Shown here piece after piece: positions 34,464-42,812 of a stretch of DNA of 64,000 nucleotides; within the stretch, counting starts at the first letter, position 1, and each line of letters begins with the position of its first letter. Location: contig JAJCZU010000008.1 of NCBI GenBank assembly GCA_029262235.1, positions 347,503 through 411,502 of the forward strand. Direction: 5' to 3'. The notes beneath the pieces were generated by a model. That model was not told the DNA's origin and did no database searches. It was given only the letters and a program-made list of their open reading frames with translations. Origin of the DNA: Candidatus Eiseniibacteriota bacterium (GTDB taxonomy: Bacteria; Orphanbacterota; Orphanbacteria; Orphanbacterales; Orphanbacteraceae). A program made the translations under genes and the position numbers.

Positions 34464-34471
34464 GAAAATCG

Positions 34472-35245
34472 TTACGCGCGTGCTCCTGCGGTGATGTTGA
34501 TCGCCGTGCCGGTGATGCCGGTGGCTTCGGTCACGAGGAACAGAGCGAGTGAGGCGACCTCTTCGGTCGTTACCGCGCGACGGAGCATGCTCTTATCTGC
34601 AAGGGCGTTCCGGATTTCATCCACGTTCTGGCCTGTCAGCTTGCCGGTCTTGATCATCGAATCGTATAGAAGTTTCGTTTCGACGAACGCGGGGCAGATG
34701 GCGTTCACATGAATGCCGTCGCGCGCGACTTCGGATGCGAGGGAGGTCGTGAACGCGATCAGGCCGGCTTTCGACGCGGCGTAGGCGCTGTTCAGCGGGC
34801 CGGGGGAATTCGCCATGCGCGACGCGATGTTCACGATGCGCCCGTTCTTGGAAGCGGTGAGGGCGGGGAGCGCGGAGCGGCAGAACCGATACGCGCCCAC
34901 AAGGTTTACGTTGATGTCGTAGAGCCATTCGGTCGGGTCCGAGAGGGCAACGGTGGATATGTACTGGGTCCCGGCGCCGTTCACTACGATGTCGATGCGG
35001 CCGAATGTTTCGAGGGTGTCCTTCACGCAGGCGTCGATTTCGGCCTGGCTCGTCACGTCGACGGGAATGGCCAGAACGCCGCTGGAAATCGGACCGAGTT
35101 CATCAGCCAGATCGGCGATCTGCTTTTCCGTTCGTGAACAGAGAACGAGGCGCGCCCCTTCCTCTGCAAAACGCCGTGCAATTCCGGCGCCGATTCCGCG
35201 CCCGGCGCCCGTGATGATCGCAACCTGGTTGTCGAGTATTCCCAC
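34472..35245 (-). CDS. SDR-family oxidoreductase
   Basis: About 257 residues of a classical short-chain dehydrogenase: cofactor loop TGAGRGIG, NGAG in strand 4, catalytic Ser and YAASK (Tyr-Lys), and C-terminal TGITGTAINITAGARA. Start is GTG overlapping the aminotransferase stop by one base (TAGTG); the longer open frame upstream lies antisense-free inside the aminotransferase gene and is not conserved. Coupled to an aminotransferase, so it may act on an amino- or keto-acid-derived intermediate; substrate unknown. The fold and the C-terminal length are typical of FabG-like enzymes. Confidence 0.9.
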   Translation of the reverse strand: MGILDNQVAIITGAGRGIGAGIARRFAEEGARLVLCSRTEKQIADLADELGPISSGVLAIPVDVTSQAEIDACVKDTLETFGRIDIVVNGAGTQYISTVALSDPTEWLYDINVNLVGAYRFCRSALPALTASKNGRIVNIASRMANSPGPLNSAYAASKAGLIAFTTSLASEVARDGIHVNAICPAFVETKLLYDSMIKTGKLTGQNVDEIRNALADKSMLRRAVTTEEVASLALFLVTEATGITGTAINITAGARA

Positions 35246-36405
35246 TAGCTTAGAAACTCCTTCATGCGGCCGAGCGCCTTTTCGATATTCTCCACAGAGT
35301 TCGCGTACGAAAGCCTGAGGTACCCTTTGCCGTACTCGCCGAAGCTTTGTCCGTTGAGCACGGCCACGCCGGCCTCTTCGAGAAGCCGCGTCGCGAGTTC
35401 TTTGCTGGAGATTCCGGTCTCCTTCACATTCGGGAAAACGTAGAACGCACCGCCTGGCTTCCTGCATGTGATACCGGGGATTGCGTTCAGCCCGTTCACG
35501 ATAATTTCACGCCGCTTCGCGAACTCGTCGCGCATCTTCGTCACATGGTCCTGCGGGCCGGTAATCGCCTCGATGGCCGCGTACTGACTGAAATGAGAAG
35601 TACATGAAACGCTGTTGATGTTGAGCCGCACGACATGGTCGACGAGATGCTCGGGGAAGATGCCGTAGCCGAGGCGCCAGCCGGTCATCGAATACGACTT
35701 CGAAAGGCCGTCGAGCAGGATCGTGCGGTCCTTCATGCCATCGACCGAGAGGATCGTGTGGTGCTCGGCCCCTTCGTACAGGAAGTTGATGTAGATTTCG
35801 TCGGCGAGAACATAGGCGTCATGCTTCTTCGCGACTTCGGCGATGCGCTCGAGATCGCCCTTCTTCAGAATCCCACCTGTCGGATTGCCGGGCGTGTTCA
35901 GAATGATGAGGCGCGTCTTGTCGTTCACGAGCGAAAGGAGTTCATCGGGATCGAAACGAAAATCGTTCTCCTCGCGAAGTGGCAGCGGCACCGGTTTTCC
36001 GTTCACGAAGTTGATCATCGACTCGTAGATCGGGAAGCCGGGGTTCGGGTAGACGACTTCGTCCCCCTCTTCGACGACCGTCAGGATCGTGTTCGTGATC
36101 ACGGGCTTCGCCCCGGGGGTCACGACGACGCGCTTCGGGTCGAATGAAACGCCGCGTCGCCGTTCGACGTCATCCACGATCGCTTTGCGCAGCGACGGGA
36201 TTCCGGGCGCGGGGCAGTAGCCGGTATGGCCTTCGCGCAGCGCCTTGACGGCCGCTTCCTTGATGTGATCCGCGGTCTTGAAATCGGGCTCGCCGATCTC
36301 GAGATGAATAATGTCGCGCCCTTCAGCCTCGAGCTGCTTCGCGCGCCCCAAAACTTCGAAGGCGGTCTCCGTGCCGAGACGGCCCATTCTGCTGGCTATG
36401 AACAT
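35245..36405 (-). CDS. Class I/II pyridoxal-phosphate aminotransferase
   Basis: 386 residues of fold-type I: LEIGEPDFKTADHIKEA, YCPAPGIPSLRKAI, NTPGNPTGG, LADEIYINFLYEG and the PLP-lysine region LDGLSKSYSMTGWRLGY. ATG at 36405 was chosen because family homology begins at once (MFIASRMGRLGTE); the open frame extends 23 codons further up with no family match. It is followed directly by the SDR gene. Likely transaminates an amino acid; no feature identifies which. Confidence 0.9.
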   Translation of the reverse strand: MFIASRMGRLGTETAFEVLGRAKQLEAEGRDIIHLEIGEPDFKTADHIKEAAVKALREGHTGYCPAPGIPSLRKAIVDDVERRRGVSFDPKRVVVTPGAKPVITNTILTVVEEGDEVVYPNPGFPIYESMINFVNGKPVPLPLREENDFRFDPDELLSLVNDKTRLIILNTPGNPTGGILKKGDLERIAEVAKKHDAYVLADEIYINFLYEGAEHHTILSVDGMKDRTILLDGLSKSYSMTGWRLGYGIFPEHLVDHVVRLNINSVSCTSHFSQYAAIEAITGPQDHVTKMRDEFAKRREIIVNGLNAIPGITCRKPGGAFYVFPNVKETGISSKELATRLLEEAGVAVLNGQSFGEYGKGYLRLSYANSVENIEKALGRMKEFLS

Positions 36406-36470
36406 CGCCGTGTCCTCTTGATTGATGCGGGAAATTTTCGTAATGCCGTGGTCGTATTCTGACAGGGCGC

Positions 36471-38246
36471 TCACGGACGGTCAAGGGGAGCCATGCGAAT
36501 GGTCCGGAGCCTGTTCAGCGCGGCGGCCAGTTCGAACCGGCGGAATCGGACGAGGTCGCCGGGGCGGCGGGAGTCGAGCGCGTCGAGTCCGTGATTCTCG
36601 ATCAGATCTTCGATGCGGTCCAGGAGTGCGGGAAGGTTTGCTGTGCTTCCCGCTCCTTCGCGCGCCAGAAGCGCCAGCGCGGCACCGATCGCGCGGGTCT
36701 GACCCCGTTCCACGATCTGACTGACCAGCGCGAGATCGATCGTCCCGTGACCGAACTCGATCGCCCGGCGCCCGCGGGCTCTCACGCTTTCGGCCCTTCG
36801 CCCTCTTCGCGGGTCGAGACTGGTGAGATCGATGACGCGCGGCAGAACTTCGCCGATCGGCCCGCCTCCCTCGCGTGCACGCCCGGTCTGCATGCGGGCG
36901 GCGATGGACTGCGCCTCTTCCGTCACGTCGCGGGCCTCATACTCCCGCATCGCAATCACGCGGTCCGCCACATCGAAATAGTCGCCGCTTCCGCCCGCGA
37001 CCAGGATCGACGAAACGCCGTGCTCTTCATAGAGAGCGCGCACCCGATCGACAAACGGCGTGATCGGTTCGGAGTCTTTCGCGATCAGCTCCTGCATGCG
37101 GGCGTCACGAATCATGAAGTTCGTGGCCGCCGTGTCTTCGTCGATCAGAAGCAGCTTCGCGCCCGCCTCGAGGGCTTCCATTATGTTAGCCGCCTGGGAT
37201 GTCGACCCGGAGGCGTTCTCCGACGAAAACGCATGAGTCGCGCGGTTGCCGGGGAGGTTGTTGATGAACGGGCTGATATCGACCGAAGACACGGCGCGGC
37301 CGTCCTCCGCGCGGATCTTGACGGCACTCGCGATCGTCGCGACGCGGTCGCGTCCGTCACCGGGCCGGTGATTGTAGACCGCGCGCTCGAGAGCCGCGAG
37401 CAACGTGGACTTGCCGTGAAAGCCGCCCCCCACGATCAGGGTCACGCCTTCGGGTATGCCCATGCCCGTGACGGCGCCCGCGTTCGGAAGCGTGATCGTG
37501 GTCTCGAATGCCGGGGGCGAAACGAACGGAACGGCGCCCTGCTCGAGCGGACGGTCGTCGATTCCCGATCGCCGGGGAAGAACGGCCCCGTTCGCCACGA
37601 ACGCCACGAGACCATACTCGGTGAGCGCCGCACGAAGCGCGTCGGCGTCCTCGTTCGTGTCAGCGGCGGTGGTAAGCGCGTCCGTGAGCGCGTGCGGTTC
37701 CGCGTGCGCTTCCGCGTGCTCCGTCATGATCAGCGCCTGTTCCACGATCGCGGGCACCTGATCGAGCAGCATTTTCGCGGCCGCGCGCCCGTTGATGCGC
37801 CGCCCGTTCGCGGGAAGTCCCACTGTAAAGCGCGCCTCGACTTCGCCCTCGCGCACCATCACGGACGTGCGCGCGATCACCGACTGCCCCGGCGCGTCGA
37901 TCGCGATCGTGCCGCTCTTCCCGGACCCGAGCCCCCCGCCTCCGGCGCTTCCCGAGATACGACGCACTGCCGTCTCGAACTGCCTCGTCAAAAAAGAAGC
38001 CGTCCCGATTGCGCGCGATTCGCCGGCATAGCTTCGCGCCGGAAGCGCCGCGATCTCTGCGGGGACGACAACGTGTACGCGGCTCGGCGCCGCAAACGGG
38101 TCGCCCTGCACATGATCCACGTGAAGAGTAAAACGAGGGAACGCGTAGGCACCGCGCAGCTCTTTGTACGCGGGGTAACCGCCGCCATCGAGACGGCGGA
38201 GCATCTCGAGCAGTTCGCGATCATTCCGATTCGTGCGGGTATTCAT
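36471..38246 (-). CDS. Predicted ATPase of the ABC class (PF09818-like)
   Basis: 591 residues with LDGGGYPAYKELRGAY and FTLHVDHVQGDPFAAPSR at the N-terminus, P-loop GGGFHGKSTLLAALE, GRAVSSVDISPFI, and the Walker B-like LLIDEDTAATNFMIRD. This cytosolic family is widespread but its function is unknown. A Gly/Ser-rich insertion (SAGGGGLGSGKSG) lies near residue 105 and resembles a P-loop but lacks its context. TATACT (38255-38260, minus strand) lies only eight bases before the ATG and there is no ribosome binding site, so a leaderless mRNA is possible. Confidence 0.85.
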   Translation of the reverse strand: MNTRTNRNDRELLEMLRRLDGGGYPAYKELRGAYAFPRFTLHVDHVQGDPFAAPSRVHVVVPAEIAALPARSYAGESRAIGTASFLTRQFETAVRRISGSAGGGGLGSGKSGTIAIDAPGQSVIARTSVMVREGEVEARFTVGLPANGRRINGRAAAKMLLDQVPAIVEQALIMTEHAEAHAEPHALTDALTTAADTNEDADALRAALTEYGLVAFVANGAVLPRRSGIDDRPLEQGAVPFVSPPAFETTITLPNAGAVTGMGIPEGVTLIVGGGFHGKSTLLAALERAVYNHRPGDGRDRVATIASAVKIRAEDGRAVSSVDISPFINNLPGNRATHAFSSENASGSTSQAANIMEALEAGAKLLLIDEDTAATNFMIRDARMQELIAKDSEPITPFVDRVRALYEEHGVSSILVAGGSGDYFDVADRVIAMREYEARDVTEEAQSIAARMQTGRAREGGGPIGEVLPRVIDLTSLDPRRGRRAESVRARGRRAIEFGHGTIDLALVSQIVERGQTRAIGAALALLAREGAGSTANLPALLDRIEDLIENHGLDALDSRRPGDLVRFRRFELAAALNRLRTIRMAPLDRP

Positions 38247-38264
38247 GCCGCCGAGTATAGCGCA

Positions 38265-39233
38265 CTACGGCTTCGCGCCACTCACAAGCATCGGTTCAAT
38301 CGCCTCCAAGATCCCGTCGGCGATGATGCGATGGCCAGCCGCGCTCGGGTGACGATCAGCAGGTCCGACGCGCAGTTTTTCCCACCGCAGCGGCGAGGTT
38401 CGAAACGAACCGAGCACGTCGATCGCCGGAATGCCGCGCGACTCACAGAACGCCATCACTTCTTCGTGAACGGGCGTAAAAGGATACGTCTCCCATTCGG
38501 ACACGATCGGGAATACGGCAACCAGCACCCGCGCCCCTCGCTCGCGTGCCGTGTCGGCAATCATGCGAAGCGCGCGCTTCGACTTCTTCCATGCGAACGA
38601 ATCCGGCGCATAGAGCGAAAGGATGTACTCGGTGTATCCCGGCGTGAGACCGAGTTTCACCTTGAGAAGATGAACGCGATACTTTAGGAAGAAATAAAAG
38701 TACGACCACGCGAATCTTTGCTCGACGCTTTCGGGAAGGAGCCGGGCCAGCGTGTAGTGATCGCCTTCCGCGTCGTTCAGGCAGAAGCCGACCACAACGA
38801 TATCCGGTTCGTACTGCACGCCCTGGCGCACGAACCATTCGAACTCGTCCGCCGTATTCCACCCGAGCCTGCCCGAGTTGATCACGGTCACCGCGCGTCC
38901 GGGCATCGAAGCGCGCAGATCGCGCTCGAGACATTTCGCGTACGTTTCGTCGAGCGCGACCATCTGCCCCCAGGTGAACGAATCCCCGAGGCAGAGAACA
39001 CGCGTTTCCCCCGCCGGCTTTTCGATCGGAATCTCGTAGTCGCGAAGCCCCTGCGAGTTGAGCTGAAACTGGCTGCTGACGAGCCGGATCGAAGCGGGGT
39101 CTCCCCAGCCCCCGTACTGCACGCCACCGAGGGTGCGCGCGACGATTTCGCCGACGAGAAACAGGATGATCAAGGAGGCAAGGGGCAGCAGCACGCGGAC
39201 AGCGAAGCCCGCGGGGGAGCTCGTTCGATTCAT
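38265..39233 (-). CDS. Membrane-anchored SGNH/GDSL-like hydrolase
   Basis: About 322 residues. An N-terminal span (VLLPLASLIILFLVGEIVA) anchors the protein, the block-I Ser is in LCLGDSFTWG, NSGRLGWNTADE and GFCLNDAE fit later blocks, and HPSAAGHRIIADG holds the C-terminal His. Such enzymes often remove or transfer acyl groups on envelope glycans. The ATG at 39233 begins the hydrophobic anchor; the open frame continues upstream without homology. It starts seven bases after the GINT1-like gene stop. Confidence 0.85.
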   Translation of the reverse strand: MNRTSSPAGFAVRVLLPLASLIILFLVGEIVARTLGGVQYGGWGDPASIRLVSSQFQLNSQGLRDYEIPIEKPAGETRVLCLGDSFTWGQMVALDETYAKCLERDLRASMPGRAVTVINSGRLGWNTADEFEWFVRQGVQYEPDIVVVGFCLNDAEGDHYTLARLLPESVEQRFAWSYFYFFLKYRVHLLKVKLGLTPGYTEYILSLYAPDSFAWKKSKRALRMIADTARERGARVLVAVFPIVSEWETYPFTPVHEEVMAFCESRGIPAIDVLGSFRTSPLRWEKLRVGPADRHPSAAGHRIIADGILEAIEPMLVSGAKP

Positions 39234-39240
39234 GCGTTGA

Positions 39241-40890
39241 TTATACCCGGAAACGCATCCCGTCCACCACGGTGAGTTCGCCGCCGGCCGAAATCGTGTG
39301 GAACGCCTTGCCGAACGGGGAGCGCGGATCAGGCAGAATCTCCCGCACTTCAGTCTCCCGGTATTCATGCGGCGTCAGCGACTCCACTTCATAGAGCAGA
39401 ACGGAACCGCCGTAGCGAATGACGGCATTCTGCGCCGGACGAAACAGTTTCCCGTTGTCGCGGAAGAATGCCCCCGCCATGCGGGAACCGTGCAGGCTCG
39501 ACTTGACGGGGAACTGCGCATGCGGTTCGAACGTTCCCTGCAAGCTGTCAGCATGAAAGATGCAGAGGTTGCTGTCCTGATTCTGATATCGCCCGTCCGT
39601 CGTGAAGAGCCAGCAGCGTTCGTCATGAAAGAGAATCACGGAGTCGATCCCCGCAAAACCCTCGAGCAGCACGCGCTCTTCCACCCACTCGTCCGGGAAC
39701 TTCGCGCACCGATAGAGCACCACACGATTGCTCTCGGCCTGCTCGGGCACCATGTACAGCTCGCCCTCGAGTTCGAATGCATGCGGGAACGAAAGATGGA
39801 AGTCCTGCTTCAGCGCGGGCCTGATCGACATCGACTCCTGGTTCGGACCGAGCGCGACGACGGAGATATGACCGCGCCTGTTTTCGAACGGAAAGTCTTC
39901 CACGAAAACGTAGTCGCTGCCGTCATGACGTACGAAGCACGGGTCGGCAATGAAGTGGTCGGCTTCGGGCTGTATCCACTGCGTTTCGCGAAGCGTCTCG
40001 GTCGAAAGCTCCGCCACCGGCCTCCGCACGACACCCACCGACCACTGAAAGTGCTCGCCCGAAAACGTGAAACGCGCCGCGATCATGCGCCGGATCGTGC
40101 GCGCGAGAAAGAGAAGCATTTCGGCGTTTGTCGGCGCCTTGTAGATACGCTTTTCGTAGGCGCCCGACCTCTCGAGAAACGTCTCGAAGAACTGCGCGGT
40201 CGTCGGCATGGCGCGCGTCAATCGATCGACGGCATGTTCGAACAGGAGCACGCCTGACGTGAAAAGATTGAGACGGTTCAGAGTTGGTGACGTGTCGTGC
40301 GTCCGCCGGAACGTCTTGCCGAGCACGTAGCCGCCGTCGAGCGAGTCCGTCAGCACCTGCAGCGTGACTCCCGAGACGGGGTTTCCCTCGAACACCTCCC
40401 AGAATCCCGGCTCGCCACCACGATACTCGCTGTTGTCGCCATGGTGATAACTCCACACGCCGTAGCGCGCGCAATCGAGAATGGCACCGCGAATGATACG
40501 GAAGCCGAACCGGAGCATGATGTCGAGATCGTGCCCGCGGATTTCCGCGATGTCTTCCTCGCGGAAGCGGTCGGTGAACTTCTTCGCGATCGGCCTGACC
40601 TTGATCCGGGGGACGGAGGCGAGAGCGGGCGCGAGGTCCTTCGGCAGGAACTTCGCGTTCGCCGCGACGTCGCGCTTCGCGTCGATTCTGTTGAAGCGAT
40701 AGTAGAGAAAGCGGTTCTCGCGGATCCGTGCAGCCAGGCTGCGCGGTTTTTCAGGGCGTGGATCCGCATCGTTTTCGACGATCAGCGAAAGCTCGAGGCG
40801 ATCGTCTGCAAGGATGAACGAGACGATTTCGTCGATCCAGAATGCAACAGTGAGACTGTCGACCAGAATTCCGATTTTGAGTTTTCGCAT
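39241..40890 (-). CDS. Formyltransferase-fold protein fused to a GINT1-like beta-propeller domain
   Basis: About 549 residues. The N-terminal ~250 residues resemble formyltransferases: VWSYHHGDNSEYRGGEPGFW and GVTLQVLTDSLDGGYVLG align with the GxxNxH...YRGxxP and TGVTxxxMxxxxDxG stretches. The Asn of the NxH signature is Ser here, so normal formyl transfer is doubtful. The C-terminal ~300 residues look like the N-terminal domain of glucosamine inositolphosphorylceramide transferases, with blade-like repeats (FIADPCFVRHDGSDYVFVED, LYMVPEQAESNRVVLYR). ATG at 40890 (MRKLKIGILVDS). Coupled with an SGNH hydrolase; an envelope-sugar modification role is inference. Confidence 0.75.
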   Translation of the reverse strand: MRKLKIGILVDSLTVAFWIDEIVSFILADDRLELSLIVENDADPRPEKPRSLAARIRENRFLYYRFNRIDAKRDVAANAKFLPKDLAPALASVPRIKVRPIAKKFTDRFREEDIAEIRGHDLDIMLRFGFRIIRGAILDCARYGVWSYHHGDNSEYRGGEPGFWEVFEGNPVSGVTLQVLTDSLDGGYVLGKTFRRTHDTSPTLNRLNLFTSGVLLFEHAVDRLTRAMPTTAQFFETFLERSGAYEKRIYKAPTNAEMLLFLARTIRRMIAARFTFSGEHFQWSVGVVRRPVAELSTETLRETQWIQPEADHFIADPCFVRHDGSDYVFVEDFPFENRRGHISVVALGPNQESMSIRPALKQDFHLSFPHAFELEGELYMVPEQAESNRVVLYRCAKFPDEWVEERVLLEGFAGIDSVILFHDERCWLFTTDGRYQNQDSNLCIFHADSLQGTFEPHAQFPVKSSLHGSRMAGAFFRDNGKLFRPAQNAVIRYGGSVLLYEVESLTPHEYRETEVREILPDPRSPFGKAFHTISAGGELTVVDGMRFRV

Positions 40891-41094
40891 TCGGCTCGTT
40901 CTGGGTCGATGGGTCCCTGGTCGGCGGACCCCCGGTCGGCGGTCCCCAATCTGCATTCGCAATCAGTCCGAACGCACATACATGAGGGCTTTCACGTTCA
41001 GCCTTAGAAGGGGTATACACCATCGGAAAGAATCCGTCGACCCTGGGGGAGGAATGGGACCCTGGGAGCATGATGAGGCGCACCGGGCGAACGG

Positions 41095-42036
41095 TCAGAT
41101 CGTAGCCGGCGTGCGGCGGTCGACATTTTCGAGAATGCGCTCGGCGCGATACGAAGAACGCACGAGCGGGCCTGCCACGGCGTGGATGAAGCCGATGGAG
41201 TCGGCGTACTCTTTCCATTTCGCGAACGTGTCGGGCGTCACGAAGCGGTCGATCGGCCGGTGCTTTTTCGTGGGGCGAAGATACTGGCCGATCGCCACGG
41301 CCTCGGTCCCTGTCGCGCGGATGTCGTCGAGCAGGCGGTACATTTCGTCGTCGGTTTCGCCGATCCCGGCCATCGCCGCTGTCTTCACGGTCTGCCATGG
41401 GTGCTTCCGCTCGGCGAGAGTGCGCAGCACATTCAGCGAACCCTGATACGTGTGCTTGAAGCGAACGTCGGGATAAAGGCTCTCTACAACTTCCATATTG
41501 AAGCCGAGCACGAGGGCGCCCGAGTCGATGATGCGCTGCAGCGCGTCCGGGCGTCCCTGGAAATCGGGGATCAGCACTTCCACCTCGCATTCCGGATTGC
41601 GCATGCGCACGGCTTCGACCGTCTGCGCGAATGCTTCGGCGCCGAGGTCGTCGAGATCGTCGCGATCGACGGACGTGATGACGGCGAACTTGATCCCGAG
41701 CTTTTCGACGGCTTCCGCAACTTTGCCCGGCTCACGCGGGTCGAGCGCGAACGGTTTGCCGCTCGTCACGGCACAGAACGCACAGGCGCGCGTGCAGATC
41801 TCGCCGAGAATCATGAACGTGGCGGTGCCGGCGCTCCAGCACTCGTTGATGTTCGGGCAGTTCGCCTCTTCGCACACGGTGTTGAGCGCACCCTTGCCGA
41901 TCGTGGCGCGCACGTTCGCGTACGCGGGGTTCGTCGCGAGTTTCACCTTCAGCCACGCGGGCTTACGGAGCACCCAGTCGCGTTCGCGCCCGGTCCCCGC
42001 TTTCGCTTTCGTATCGTGATCGGCGCCGCAGCTCAT
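41095..42036 (-). CDS. lipA: Lipoyl synthase
   Basis: Radical-SAM enzyme that inserts two sulfur atoms into octanoyl groups on E2 and GcvH. The auxiliary cluster CEEANCPNINEC and the radical-SAM CTRACAFCAV are both complete, and the C-terminal RSSYRA holds the Ser that ligates the auxiliary cluster. About 313 residues. The ATG at 42036 overlaps the lipB stop (ATGA); the open frame runs further into lipB without homology. It is the last gene of the lpd-E2-lipB-lipA set. Confidence 0.96.
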   Translation of the reverse strand: MSCGADHDTKAKAGTGRERDWVLRKPAWLKVKLATNPAYANVRATIGKGALNTVCEEANCPNINECWSAGTATFMILGEICTRACAFCAVTSGKPFALDPREPGKVAEAVEKLGIKFAVITSVDRDDLDDLGAEAFAQTVEAVRMRNPECEVEVLIPDFQGRPDALQRIIDSGALVLGFNMEVVESLYPDVRFKHTYQGSLNVLRTLAERKHPWQTVKTAAMAGIGETDDEMYRLLDDIRATGTEAVAIGQYLRPTKKHRPIDRFVTPDTFAKWKEYADSIGFIHAVAGPLVRSSYRAERILENVDRRTPATI

Positions 42037-42773
42037 TCCGCGTTCTCCAGCATTTCCGGGGTCGTGATCTCGCGCTCGAAGACATCTGCGAAGTGCGGCA
42101 CGATGCGATCGGCCACTTCGCTCACCGTAACCTCGCGGCCGAGCAGGCGCGACACGCTCGTCACGCCGCGATCCGCGATTCCGCAAGGCACGATGTGATC
42201 GTACGCTTCGAAACTGTTACACACGTTCAGCGCAAATCCGTGCGAAGTCACCCAGCGCGCCACGCGAACGCCGATCGCCGCGACCTTTTCGTCGCCCACC
42301 CAGACCCCTGTGAGCCCCGCAACACGCCCCGCTTCGATGTCGAAATCGGCGAGCGCGCGCATGATCACTTCTTCGAGGTCACGCACATAGCGGACGAGAT
42401 CTTTGCGATCGGGGGCAAGCGAAACGATCGGATAACCGACGAGCTGGCCCGGTCCGTGCCAGGTCACGTCGCCGCCGCGATTCGTATGGAAAAGTTCGAT
42501 GCCGAGCCGTTCGCGCACGGCGTCGTCGATGCGGACATGTCCGAGATCGCCGCGACGGCCGAGCGTGTAAACGGAGTGGTGTTCGAGCAGCAGCAGATGA
42601 TCTTCGGTTTCGTCGCGCTTCCGCGCTTCGACGAGATCCTCCTGCATGGCGAGACCGTCAGCGTAGGAAACGGTGCCGGGCCGCACGACGACGAGCGCCG
42701 ACCGTGCGACTGCAGCTGTACTTGTCGCAGCCGTTGCCGCTCCCCCAACGATTTTGGCGCCGTTTTCACTCAT
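42033..42773 (-). CDS. lipB: Octanoyltransferase
   Basis: Transfers octanoate from ACP to the lipoyl domains, before LipA acts. Motifs: HRGGDVTWHGPGQLVGYPI, the catalytic Lys in EKVAAIGVRVARW, HGFALNVCNS, and the acyl-thioester Cys in VPCGIADRGVTS. The N-terminus has an Ala/Thr-rich extension of about 25 residues. It lies 39 bases after the E2 gene and overlaps lipA. Confidence 0.95.
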   Translation of the reverse strand: MSENGAKIVGGAATAATSTAAVARSALVVVRPGTVSYADGLAMQEDLVEARKRDETEDHLLLLEHHSVYTLGRRGDLGHVRIDDAVRERLGIELFHTNRGGDVTWHGPGQLVGYPIVSLAPDRKDLVRYVRDLEEVIMRALADFDIEAGRVAGLTGVWVGDEKVAAIGVRVARWVTSHGFALNVCNSFEAYDHIVPCGIADRGVTSVSRLLGREVTVSEVADRIVPHFADVFEREITTPEMLENAE

Positions 42774-42812
42774 GCGATGCCTGCTCCTCGTGCTGCGGCG
42801 CGCGTTGCCCGC

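Larger units (their letters stand above)
33586..34471. other. Non-coding block filled with structured repeats
   Basis: 886 bases between the 3' ends of the flippase (+) and the SDR gene (-), with no credible coding frame. It holds one partial and two full A-type repeats, a purine-rich tract (33776-33839), a short unique stretch (33973-34088) and three B-type repeats with 29- and 31-base spacers. Details are in the separate repeat entries. Confidence 0.9.

Noticed and set aside
37900-37960. Second P-loop in the ABC-class ATPase (GSGKSG)
   Set aside because: It lies in a Gly/Ser-rich linker without the preceding strand or following helix; the true P-loop GGGFHGKST is further on.
36591-38687. 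Long plus-strand frame of 698 codons
   Set aside because: Antisense to the ABC-class ATPase gene; the translation is basic and unlike any family.
40905-40950. Repeated GGTCGGCGG words as a regulatory array
   Set aside because: Only two close copies in a GC-rich gap; too little to separate from chance.
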